Position numbers and translations under genes: made by a program. From Prochloraceae cyanobacterium (GTDB lineage: Bacteria; Cyanobacteriota; Cyanobacteriia; Cyanobacteriales; JASJDA01), in assembly GCA_030065755.1 (NCBI GenBank), contig JASJDA010000003.1, positions 1 through 64,000 on the forward strand: a stretch of 64,000 nucleotides of DNA. The letters run 5' to 3'. The notes below the pieces were generated by a model that ran no database searches, was not told the DNA's origin, and saw only the letters and a program-made list of their open reading frames with translations. Position 1 is the first letter of the stretch, and every line of letters starts with the position of its first letter. Below, in pieces: positions 8,530-17,200 of the stretch.

Positions 8530-9660
8530 ATGGCGATCGAACGAGTTGGGATAATCGGTGGCGGACAGCTAGCAAAGATGACGGGAGAATCTGCTAAAAA
8601 GTTGGGAATAGAATTAGTAGTGCAAACCCCTAAATCGAACGACCCTGCGGTTAGCGTAGCAAAGGAAGTAATTTTAGCCCCCGTAGACGACAGTGTTGCC
8701 ACCGATCGCCTAGCCACTCATTGCGATGTAATTACCTTTGAAAACGAATTTATTAATCTAGAAAAACTTCAACCCTTAGCAGAAAAAGGAGTTTGTTTTC
8801 GTCCCCGTTTAGAAGCATTAGCGCCTATATTAGACAAGTATCAGCAGCGTTGTTACTTAAAAGAGATAGGTTTACCCGTACCCAAATTTATAGCTGTAGA
8901 GTCGCAAAAGGCGATCGAGTCTCCCTTTGGCTATCCTGTAGTTCTCAAAGCGCGTCGTCACGGATACGACGGAAGAGGTACTTTTATAATTAAAGACCGA
9001 CAAGAGCTAAAAGACACCTGGGAGCGTCTAGAACGACCTTCTATGATGTTAGAAGAGTTCGTACCTTTCGATCGAGAATTAGCGGTTATTGCTGCTCGCA
9101 GCCTTGCTGGAGATATAGTAGTATATCCGGTAGTAGAAACTAAGCAAAAAGAACAAGTTTGCCGTTGGGTAATTGCTCCGGCTGTTGTTTCTTCGACAGT
9201 CATCTCGCAAGTAGAATCAATAAGTCGCACTCTGTTAGAAAAATTAGACGTAGTCGGACTATTTGGGATTGAACTATTTCTTACCTCTGACGACAAAGTA
9301 TTAGTCAATGAAATAGCACCACGCACTCACAATTCGGGTCATTATAGTTTAGATGCTTGTCAAACTTCCCAATTTGAGATGCATTTGCGCGCAGTGGCTG
9401 GTTTGTCTTTAGCTTCCCCTCAATTAAACTGCGATCGAGCCCTAATGGTCAATTTATTGGGATACGAACACTCTCAAGACGACTATCAACAAAAACGCAG
9501 CCAGCTAGCCCAAATTCCTCAAGCTAGCGTCCACTGGTATGGTAAAACCGAATCTCGTCCTGGACGGAAATTAGGTCACGTTACGGTTTTATTTGACCGC
9601 GAAAACCTAAAACTATGGGAAAAAACAGCTCGACAAATAGAATCGATTTGGTACGGTTAA
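8530..9660 (+). CDS. purK: N5-carboxyaminoimidazole ribonucleotide synthase PurK
   Basis: The 376-residue ATP-grasp enzyme carboxylates aminoimidazole ribonucleotide with bicarbonate and ATP in purine synthesis. The start MAIERVGIIGGGQLAKM is the typical PurK N-terminus with its glycine-rich loop. ATP-grasp marks follow: PVVLKARRHGYDGRGT near 140, then LEEFVPFDRELAV, then VNEIAPRTHNSGHY near 260. Length and motifs are normal. The 6S RNA gene lies just behind, an arrangement known from other cyanobacteria. Confidence 0.96.
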   Translation: MAIERVGIIGGGQLAKMTGESAKKLGIELVVQTPKSNDPAVSVAKEVILAPVDDSVATDRLATHCDVITFENEFINLEKLQPLAEKGVCFRPRLEALAPILDKYQQRCYLKEIGLPVPKFIAVESQKAIESPFGYPVVLKARRHGYDGRGTFIIKDRQELKDTWERLERPSMMLEEFVPFDRELAVIAARSLAGDIVVYPVVETKQKEQVCRWVIAPAVVSSTVISQVESISRTLLEKLDVVGLFGIELFLTSDDKVLVNEIAPRTHNSGHYSLDACQTSQFEMHLRAVAGLSLASPQLNCDRALMVNLLGYEHSQDDYQQKRSQLAQIPQASVHWYGKTESRPGRKLGHVTVLFDRENLKLWEKTARQIESIWYG

Positions 9661-9705
9661 ACACCCTTGTTGCCGATCGTGTAAAAAATAGTAGTATAGA
9701 TATAG

Positions 9706-9886
9706 TTTGACTGCGACGTTGGTGACTGCCAATATAGTTTGTTGATCTATGCTTGATTTATAAGGGAATCGACTACTTTCGCAGCCGTAGACCGAGCTTA
9801 GTACTCGGAAACGATAAGCGAACAGCGTGGGTGCCCACCTGGAGTATCCAGGTCATAAGCTGAGGTAAAACGGCGCTGCGGTCAAA
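9706..9886 (+). ncRNA. ssaA: 6S RNA (SsaA)
   Basis: The stretch of about 181 nt begins TTTGACTGCGACG (9706-9718) and ends CGGCGCTGCGGTCAAA (9871-9886). The two ends pair with G-U wobbles to form the closing stem of a long, interrupted hairpin. Inside are shorter helices such as GAGC-TTAGTA-CTC and CACCTGGAGTATCCAGGT. Size, end pairing and position directly downstream of purK all fit cyanobacterial 6S RNA, which binds RNA polymerase holoenzyme and dampens transcription. A TATAGT -10-like box lies just before the start. Exact ends are estimated. Confidence 0.75.
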
Positions 9887-9924
9887 TTATTAATTTGAGA
9901 GAGATTGTTTTTTTAGTTGTCAAT

Positions 9925-11001
9925 CTATTGGGTTAAAAAAGGGCTAACTTTGACCAATATTTTTCGGAAATTTCGGTAAGGCACTAAACCTTTATATTGA
10001 AGACGACCGATAATTATAGCTGGATGTCTTTTTTGAGTTTGAGCGAAAGAGTTAATCTTTTGTCCCGAAAACTTAGGTTGGGTTTGAGCAATAAAAGATT
10101 CTAGTTCCCTTGAAGGAATTAGCCATTCACAAGCTAGTTTATTAGCTTCTTCTTCTCGAGCGTTTTGGTCTAGTTTATCGAGATTGTCTAAATACAAATC
10201 TTGATGCCCCGCAAATATGTGACCCAGTTCGTGCATTAAAGTAAACCAAAACCAATCAATGCGATCGTATCTTAATGTAAGAGCAATAACAGGACGATCG
10301 TTAAAATAAAACATACCACCGTCAATGTAAGTTTTGTCCAGGTTAGGAACTATAATGAAATGAATCCCTAAGCGATGAAGCAAAGAAGGGATTTGAGCAA
10401 CATCATCTTCCTTTTGAGAATAGGTAAGAATCTCAGGGATAGCTTGTTTCAATTTTTCTAGTTGAAAAACTGGTAAGCTTTGTTGTTTAACTAAAAATTC
10501 TACTCGTTTGAGCCAAGCAATTTCTGATTTAATTTCTGTTTGTTTTGCTTGACTTTGACGATAATTAACGTGAAGTTGTGGTGTTTCTTTTGGAGAACTA
10601 ATTCCTAAAAAATCACAGACGAGTTTTTCTAATTCCTCAATAGGTGTAGAATCTGTTGCTGTAATCCAGTTACGCTTCCTTATTTCAGAAATTGGTGCTA
10701 ATTCATACAAGCGACTGCGACGAGTTATTTCTTCTTCTTTGCTCTTTTTTTTTGCTAAGTGAAGGCGATAATTGTCTTCTAAGTCAAGCCAAAATTTTTC
10801 GGAAATACCTAAAGCTGCTGATAGTTCTCTTGCTGTTTCTGGAGTAATTTTCTTGTGACCTTGTATTATTTCGCTAATAACTTGGGGCGGACGTTTTATT
10901 ATTTCTGCTAATTCTTTTTGTGTCAGATCTCGCGCATCCAATTCTCTTTTTAATATAGTTCCAGGTTTAATTATTCTCGCAGGTGTTAAATTACTGGTCA
11001 T
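9925..11001 (-). CDS. HigA-type antitoxin/regulator with XRE HTH and ImmA/IrrE metallopeptidase domain
   Basis: The 358-residue protein has an N-terminal XRE helix-turn-helix at about 17-70 (LTQKELAEIIKRPPQVISEII, of the HigA/VapI type) and a C-terminal ImmA/IrrE zinc peptidase with HELGHIFAGH near 259-268 plus a downstream EEEANKLACEWL acid. It starts at ATG after AGGGGG. It lies 12 bp behind a RelE/HigB-like toxin gene on the same strand. HigA proteins neutralise the toxin and repress the operon; the protease domain suggests that stress or a signal could trigger cleavage of the regulator itself or a partner. That is inference from ImmA-ImmR and IrrE-DdrO pairs. Confidence 0.85.
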   Translation of the reverse strand: MTSNLTPARIIKPGTILKRELDARDLTQKELAEIIKRPPQVISEIIQGHKKITPETARELSAALGISEKFWLDLEDNYRLHLAKKKSKEEEITRRSRLYELAPISEIRKRNWITATDSTPIEELEKLVCDFLGISSPKETPQLHVNYRQSQAKQTEIKSEIAWLKRVEFLVKQQSLPVFQLEKLKQAIPEILTYSQKEDDVAQIPSLLHRLGIHFIIVPNLDKTYIDGGMFYFNDRPVIALTLRYDRIDWFWFTLMHELGHIFAGHQDLYLDNLDKLDQNAREEEANKLACEWLIPSRELESFIAQTQPKFSGQKINSFAQTQKRHPAIIIGRLQYKGLVPYRNFRKILVKVSPFLTQ

Positions 11002-11013
11002 GTTACCATCCCC

Positions 11014-11316
11014 CTAATGATAATCTTCGATATCTACAATTAGTAAATATTTTCCTTCTTCATCTATTTCTAAAATAATAATCAAACGATATTGGTCGTT
11101 CAAACGTAAAGATCTTTCTCCACGATTACCTCGTTTTCCTGAAAGTTTTTCAAATCTTAATCCTTTAAAAGTATACAAATCTTGTTCGCTTTCAATTGAT
11201 TCAATAATCGCTATGATTTCAAAGAAATTATCTACAACATTTTTTGGATATTTGTGTGCATCTTTTTCCTCTGTGTACAGCTTCTCTATTTTCTTTTTTT
11301 TAAAAGAAAATCTCAC
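11014..11316 (-). CDS. HigB/RelE-superfamily toxin
   Basis: This is a 100-residue protein with a GTG start and a very strong ribosome-binding site (GAGGAGGTG). FKGLRFEKLSGKRGNRGERSLRLNDQYRLIIILE is split over about residues 48-82 and is the RelE/HigB core: GLRFEKL, then the basic patch, then QYRL. Such toxins are ribosome-dependent mRNA endonucleases. The N-terminal half (KKKKIEKLYTEEKDAHKYP) resembles the 'plasmid maintenance killer' subgroup. The toxin comes first and the antitoxin second, which is the HigBA order. Promoter and probable operator lie upstream at 11317-11730. Confidence 0.83.
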   Translation of the reverse strand: MRFSFKKKKIEKLYTEEKDAHKYPKNVVDNFFEIIAIIESIESEQDLYTFKGLRFEKLSGKRGNRGERSLRLNDQYRLIIILEIDEEGKYLLIVDIEDYH

Positions 11317-11730
11317 GGTTCACCTCCTCAGTTGTATTTATCATCTATTAATTATAGTTTGATAGAATTCAACCATTGGGTGAATCGCTAATTCTAGATT
11401 AGCATTTTTTTGCTAAATTTGCTTGTTATTTTATTCTTTGATATTATTAAAGTTTATGCAAATAAAACTATACGCTATAGGTAGCGTATTAAAGACTTTT
11501 TTAATTGTATACATATGTACTATAACACTAAATCTGGATGGTTTAAATTTTTATTAAGCTGAGATCGTAGTGTTCCGAGGTTCTGTTGCCAAAACTATTC
11601 GATGGAGAATGTTGACAAAATACAATAATTATGTGTCGGTGTTTTACCGACTACTCAATAGTGGGAACGTAGTTACAATAGGCAAAGTCTATTAAAAACT
11701 AAACCACTAATAACTGAAGACTAGCAAAAT
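11317..11730. other. Divergent intergenic region, HigBA-like operon and M16 gene
   Basis: This AT-rich gap of about 410 bp separates the minus-strand toxin from the plus-strand M16 gene. Short dyads such as TAGATTAGCATTTTTTTGCTAAATT around 11395-11420 could be operator or promoter parts. No ORF, RNA gene or long repeat is evident. Confidence 0.4.
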
Positions 11731-12996
11731 ATGCAAACCAAAACAGACAAACAAGAGCATCAGAATATCGATCGCCTTGTTTTGGATAATGGAATTACTT
11801 TAATCTCGGTAGAAAATCAAACCGCAGATATTATTGCTAGTCAAATTTTTCTCAAAAATGCGGGTGCGAGATGGGACTTAACCCAAACTGAAGCTGGACT
11901 TTCTCATTTAGTAGCTGCTGTAATTACTAAAGGCACTCAAAATCTATCTTCTGTTGAGATTGCCGAACGGGTAGAATCTATTGGAGCTAGTTTTGGTGCA
12001 AGCGCTGCAGCAGATTATTTTTTAATGAGCATTAAGACTATTTCTGCCGATTTTGCCGAGCTCTTGAAATTAGGTGCAGAAATATTGCGATCGCCTAGTT
12101 TCCCAGAAGCTGAGGTAGAACTAGAAAAACAATTAGCCCTACAAAATATTCGCTCTCAGCTAGAAATCCCCTTTAATATTGCTTTTAAGCAATTAAGACA
12201 AGCAATATATCAAGACCATCCTTATGGAGTATCTATTCTGGGTACTCCAGAAACCGTTCCTTCTTTAAATCGCGATCGCCTGACTCAATATCATCAAACT
12301 TACTTTCGTCCAGATAATCTGGTAATTAGTATCTGTGGTCGCATAACTCATCAAGATGCCGCTAGTCTAGTAAACGAAGTATTTGGGGATTGGCAAGTTC
12401 CCGAAACTCCTATTCCTACTCTGAAATTGCCTCAATTGAACTCTCAGCCGCGAGATGTGAGAACTCATCAAGAAACCGAACAGTCAATAGTCATGCTTGG
12501 TTATCTCGCGCCAGAGGTGACGAGTAGGGATTATTTGGTGCTAAAGTTATTGAGTACCTATCTCGGTAACGGTCTCTCTAGTCGTTTATTTGTCGAACTG
12601 CGAGAGAAACGGGGATTGGCATATGAAATTTCTGCTTTTTATCCTACTCGCTTAGATTCTTCTTGCTTTGTCACTTATATGGGGACAGCACCAGAAAATA
12701 CGGCGATCGCTCTTGAAGGACTTCGCACTGAGGTAGAACGTCTTTGTCTCGTCGAGTTAACACCAGAAGAACTGCTTACTGCTAAAAATAAATTATTGGG
12801 GCAATATGCTTTAGGTAAGCAAACTAATGCGGATTTGGCTCAGGTTTTTGGTTGGTATGAGAGTTTGGGACTGGGAATAAAATTTGATTCTCAATTTCAG
12901 GAAAGTATCGCCGAGATTACTTTAGATATGGTACAAACAGTTGCTAGTAAATATTTCCTCGAACCTTATATATCTATAGTTGGAACTAGAGTTTAG
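11731..12996 (+). CDS. M16-family peptidase-like protein, apparently non-catalytic
   Basis: The 421-residue protein has the M16 (pitrilysin/processing peptidase) fold: an N-terminal half with LDNGITLISVENQTADIIASQIFLKNAGAR and a C-terminal half with LSTYLGNGLSSRLFVELREKRGLAYEISA, both given only as landmarks in short pieces here (LDNGITLI, GLSSRLFVELREKRGLAY). The zinc motif HxxEH, expected where LSHLVAAVITKGT lies near residue 70, is missing. Cyanobacteria often have a catalytic and a non-catalytic M16 subunit side by side; no catalytic partner is present here. It may act as the substrate-binding partner of an M16 protein encoded elsewhere. Confidence 0.88.
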   Translation: MQTKTDKQEHQNIDRLVLDNGITLISVENQTADIIASQIFLKNAGARWDLTQTEAGLSHLVAAVITKGTQNLSSVEIAERVESIGASFGASAAADYFLMSIKTISADFAELLKLGAEILRSPSFPEAEVELEKQLALQNIRSQLEIPFNIAFKQLRQAIYQDHPYGVSILGTPETVPSLNRDRLTQYHQTYFRPDNLVISICGRITHQDAASLVNEVFGDWQVPETPIPTLKLPQLNSQPRDVRTHQETEQSIVMLGYLAPEVTSRDYLVLKLLSTYLGNGLSSRLFVELREKRGLAYEISAFYPTRLDSSCFVTYMGTAPENTAIALEGLRTEVERLCLVELTPEELLTAKNKLLGQYALGKQTNADLAQVFGWYESLGLGIKFDSQFQESIAEITLDMVQTVASKYFLEPYISIVGTRV

Positions 12997-13013
12997 AGGG
13001 GCGATCTTTTAAA

Positions 13014-13052
13014 GGGAACAGGGAACAGGGAATAGGGAACAGGTAATAGGGA
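13014..13052. repeat. Heptamer repeat run (GGGAACA/GGGAATA)
   Basis: Five degenerate seven-base units of the form GGGAACA or GGGAATA stand in tandem after the M16 gene. This is the short tandemly repeated heptamer class common in cyanobacterial gaps. The same heptamers fill the MITE interior at 3650-3790. Confidence 0.75.
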
Positions 13053-13077
13053 CGATAACCTTGAGGATATAGTGCGC

Positions 13078-13121
13078 TTACAGGCAATAGTTTTGTTATT
13101 CTATTGTCTGTATGCCTGTAA
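13078..13121. repeat. Dyad just upstream of hpt
   Basis: TTACAGGCA (13078-13086) is inverted at 13113-13121 (TGCCTGTAA), and inside it CAATAG pairs with CTATTG. The dyad ends 9 bp before the hpt start, so it could be an operator or a 5'-leader hairpin. No T tract follows. Confidence 0.5.
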
Positions 13122-13130
13122 ATTCCGCTA

Positions 13131-14081
13131 ATGAGTCAGATTTCGTCTGCTAATCCCAAAAATCCTTTTACTGAACCTATTTCCTGGCTTTATAGCTTTT
13201 GGAAGTTTGCTCGTCCCCACACGATCGTCGGTACTAGTCTAAGTGTCATTGCATTGTACGCGATCGCTATTGCAACTACTAGTAACAGCATCACTACTGA
13301 AAATTTCGTGCAATTTTTAGGGGTTTGGATTGCTTGTTTGTGCGGTAACGTCTATATTGTCGGCTTAAACCAGGTTGAAGACGTAGAAATTGACAAGATT
13401 AATAAACCTCATTTACCGATCGCTGCTGGGGAGTTTTCTATCCAGACAGGAAGGTGGATTGTAGCAATTACAGGCATACTAGCCCTAATTTTATCAGGAT
13501 GGCTGGGAATCTGGTTACTAGCAGTAGTAGGGTTGAGTTTAGCAATTGGAAGTGCTTATTCTTTTCCACCAATTAGATTGAAAAGATTTCCTTTTTTAGC
13601 GGCTTCGTGTATTTTTATAGTGCGAGGCGTAGTGGTTAATCTGGGAATATTTTTGCACTTCGGACAAAAGTTACAAGGAAGGGAATTTTTACCTCTTGTC
13701 GTTTGGGTGCTAACAGCTTTTATCGTAGTTTTTACTGTGGCGATCGCTATCTTTAAAGACGTACCAGATCTCGAAGGAGATAAAAAATTCAATATCTCTA
13801 CTTTTAGCATCATTATAGGCAAGCAAGCGGTATTTAATTTGGCTCGCTGGCTAATTACTATTTGTTATTTAGGCACAGTTTTAGTTGGTATTTTCGGACT
13901 TGATGGGGTTAATTCTTTATTTTTAGTTGTTTCTCATTTAAGTTTATTGGGATTGTTTTGGTGGCGATCGTTCAGGGTGAATCTAGAAGAGAAAAAGTCG
14001 ATCGCTCAATTTTATCAATTTATCTGGAAACTCTTTTTCTTAGAATATTTAATGTTTCCTATTGCTTGTTTGTTAGTTTAA
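13131..14081 (+). CDS. hpt: Homogentisate phytyltransferase (tocopherol synthesis)
   Basis: The 316-residue UbiA-family prenyltransferase condenses homogentisate with phytyl diphosphate, the committing step of tocopherol (vitamin E) synthesis. The two Asp-rich prenyl-diphosphate motifs are clear: NQVEDVEIDKINKPHLP near 80-96, and DVPDLEGDKKFNIST near 206-220. At least seven hydrophobic helices place it in the membrane. The start WKFARPHTIVGTSLSV resembles plant and cyanobacterial HPT rather than chlorophyll synthase or menaquinone MenA. Length is normal. Confidence 0.9.
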   Translation: MSQISSANPKNPFTEPISWLYSFWKFARPHTIVGTSLSVIALYAIAIATTSNSITTENFVQFLGVWIACLCGNVYIVGLNQVEDVEIDKINKPHLPIAAGEFSIQTGRWIVAITGILALILSGWLGIWLLAVVGLSLAIGSAYSFPPIRLKRFPFLAASCIFIVRGVVVNLGIFLHFGQKLQGREFLPLVVWVLTAFIVVFTVAIAIFKDVPDLEGDKKFNISTFSIIIGKQAVFNLARWLITICYLGTVLVGIFGLDGVNSLFLVVSHLSLLGLFWWRSFRVNLEEKKSIAQFYQFIWKLFFLEYLMFPIACLLV

Positions 14082-14215
14082 TTTGGTTAGTTATTAATGA
14101 GTGAAATTCAATAAACTTCTTGCAGAAGTTTAGAGTAACGAGTATAGATATTACGTTTTTTTACAAGACCCATTTCCAGAGCTAATCTCTTGCCGATTCT
14201 TTCTTCCTTATCATC

Positions 14216-17200
14216 TTAGTAGACTTCTAGCATAGCAATTGTTTCTCGTGCTCGATCGTGAATTTCTTGTCCCACCTGTTCATTTTGCAACAAACCATTT
14301 AATTGCTGTCTTATTTGTATTGTAATCTCGTCTTTGTTATTTTTAGAAACCCAGCTTCTATCTAATACACATTTAGCAGCCAAGAAAAGACTAGAATAAT
14401 TATTTTTTTCATTTTTTTCTTCGATCAGATAATCCATGAGTTTAACAAAAAAACGTCTGTCGAGCATACTAGCAGTAAAACTAAGTGTTTCGTACCAAGA
14501 ATCATCGTCCAATCGCTGGCTAAAAAGATTAGTTTTTAGATATTCAAATTCTATTTCTCGTTTTTTCTCAAATTTATCAATCCAAGACCAAGCACAGAAA
14601 AATTCTAAAAAACTACGATGAACAAAACCATACTTATCATCACCATAAAAACAAAGTATAAAGCTGCGAGTAGTTAGTCTTTCTCGCAACCTTCTGGCAA
14701 GCAATATTGTATTTTCTAAATATAAGTATTTGAGATATTCAATGATAATATTGTCTAAATGTTGTTGGTTAATATATAAATTTTTCTGGTGATTGTTCGG
14801 AATGCTATCGGCTTTATTTTGAATTTCGTACGCTACTTGACGCAATATTTCTTGTTTATCTTTGTCGTCCAGTTGGTCTATAGTTGAATCTGAACCTCGA
14901 TAGTCTTGGGGTAAATTTTTGTCATTTTCCCAACGATGTAACAGTACCTTAGATGCTTCTTGATAAAATCTTACTTTATCTATAGCAAGTACGTCGGATC
15001 GACTTAAAATTGCCATCATTGTTAATAGCAAAGGATTTCCAGCAAGTTCTCTTAAAGCAGGAGAATTGTCAATATAATTTTGTAGGCGATCGCGTTTTAA
15101 TTCTGCTTCAGTTTTATCTTCAAAAGAAGAATCATGCCATTTTTCAAGAAACTCTTCAATTTGTTCTTTGTTTAAATCTTGTAACTTAAAATGGCGAAAA
15201 TTAGCATTTTGTAATCGCTGTCGCTGTTTTTGATAACCAATTATTCGCGATGTAATTATACTTCTTGCTTTGGGATATTCAACAGTAAAATTAATAATAT
15301 CAATAACGACATTTTCTCTTTCTCGCTCGCTCAACACTTCATCTAAACCGTCAAAAATCACTAAAGACTGGCGATTTTTAAGCCATTGATGTAGTCCTTT
15401 TTGATTTAAATTACCCCCAATTACTCCTGTTCCTTTCTCTAAATATTCTAGAAAATTTTGGGATAATTTTTTTTGTTTATTTTGGATATATTTGCGCAAT
15501 TGAATTAACAAAGGCAATTCTGATTTTGGCAAAGTACTTAGTGATTGTCGCGCCCATTCCAAAATTTTATACTGAATCAAAGTAGACTTGCCAGAACCAG
15601 TATCCCCTAAAATTACTACATATTTATAATTATTATCTGGATTAAATAAATCCAAAATTGAACAAATATTATTCGATCGTTGGCTATTTTCCTCACGGAC
15701 ATTTTGAGGAATAAAAATTTTCCATAACTTTAAATTATAGTTGGAGCCATCAGTAGCCAAACTATCTAGCCGAAGTCTACTATAAGCTTTTTGGATACCT
15801 TGCTGATAACGAAGTAGATCGAAATCAGGTGAAATAGGAGTAAGTCGATCGGGAATTTTGGTAATTGTCTTAAAGAGTTCTCTTAATTCATCAGACTCTT
15901 GCAGAATAGGTTTTACTTTTCTAACATAGCGCTTTGCTAACCTTTCCCAGTTAAAATCAGTTGGTAAAGACTTTAAATTAAGGTCATTCCAAGTTGTTTT
16001 TAGTAAGACAGTATCGAGAGGTATAGTTTCATCTGAAGAATTCCCCAGAGCTTGACTTATAGGTTTACCTAAAGCTTGTAATATTGATTTATCACGTATG
16101 AATTTATTTAGTGAATCGCTATAATATTTGACTTCATCATCATTGAGATCTGCATCTTCTAATTCTTGCTGCACTAATTCTAAGAAAAGCTTTTGCGCTT
16201 GACCAAAAGCCTTTTGCAGAGGTTTTTCTTGAGCTAGAGAACCCAGACCTTCAATGCTGTCCTTAAAAAAATCTTTAACAAGATCTTTCAAAGCATCCTT
16301 TGTTATTTTGCCAAGAACCTCTTTAAAAGCAAACCCAGCAGGAAATTGAATTCCCCACGCGACCAACAACCAATTTAAATTAGCTATAGTCTCGTTGCTA
16401 GTGTCTTTCAACTTTTCAGCCAACTTAGCGTAATCTCCCCCCAATCCCTCTAATACTTCTAGAGATATTCGAGCATAGGCTTGTTGAACTACCTCCTTTT
16501 TTCCCTCTTCTTCATCTTCTGATGAGGTTTTTAATAAACAGACGCACTCTTTCAAAGATTTTCTTAAATGGCTTTCAATATATTTTGATATTGTATTAAA
16601 AATAAAGACAGAATCACTCAAAGGAGCATCATTTAATAAAATCCTCCTGATGTCTTTGTGCATTACATCAAATAGAACTAGATCGGGATTAGTATCTGTA
16701 CTAATCTCCGTTAATGGTTTCAACAATCCTCCTAAAAATACTTCTGCTACATGAACTGATTGAGACTGAGGTAACAAAGTTTTTTGAATTAAGCGAACCA
16801 CAGGTAAAGTTATAACAGGTGCAGCCATTAATAACCCTGCTAATTTCCTTCCTAAAGGAGAAGATATTCTCCGAAAACGCTCTATTAGTTGTTCTGCGCT
16901 TAATTGACTAACTCGATTTTGAGGTAACTGGGATGGTGGAGTAAAATCGGATGCTGAAGGAAAAACAAAACCAGCCATTATTTTGTCGTGTTTTCCTACT
17001 AAGAACTCACTCCAACGACTGGCAAATTCTTGTTCTAAGGTTAAAACAGGAATTTTTGACCCTTGTTTTAAGTCAAAATCTTTCCATAGAAGCAGTTCGT
17101 GAATATGTAAATTTCGATTGGCAACTCCGCGATCGGCAACTACTGGTATTAAATTAGCTAATTGCACTGCAGCACCTATTCGTAATCCGCTTCTCAACCA

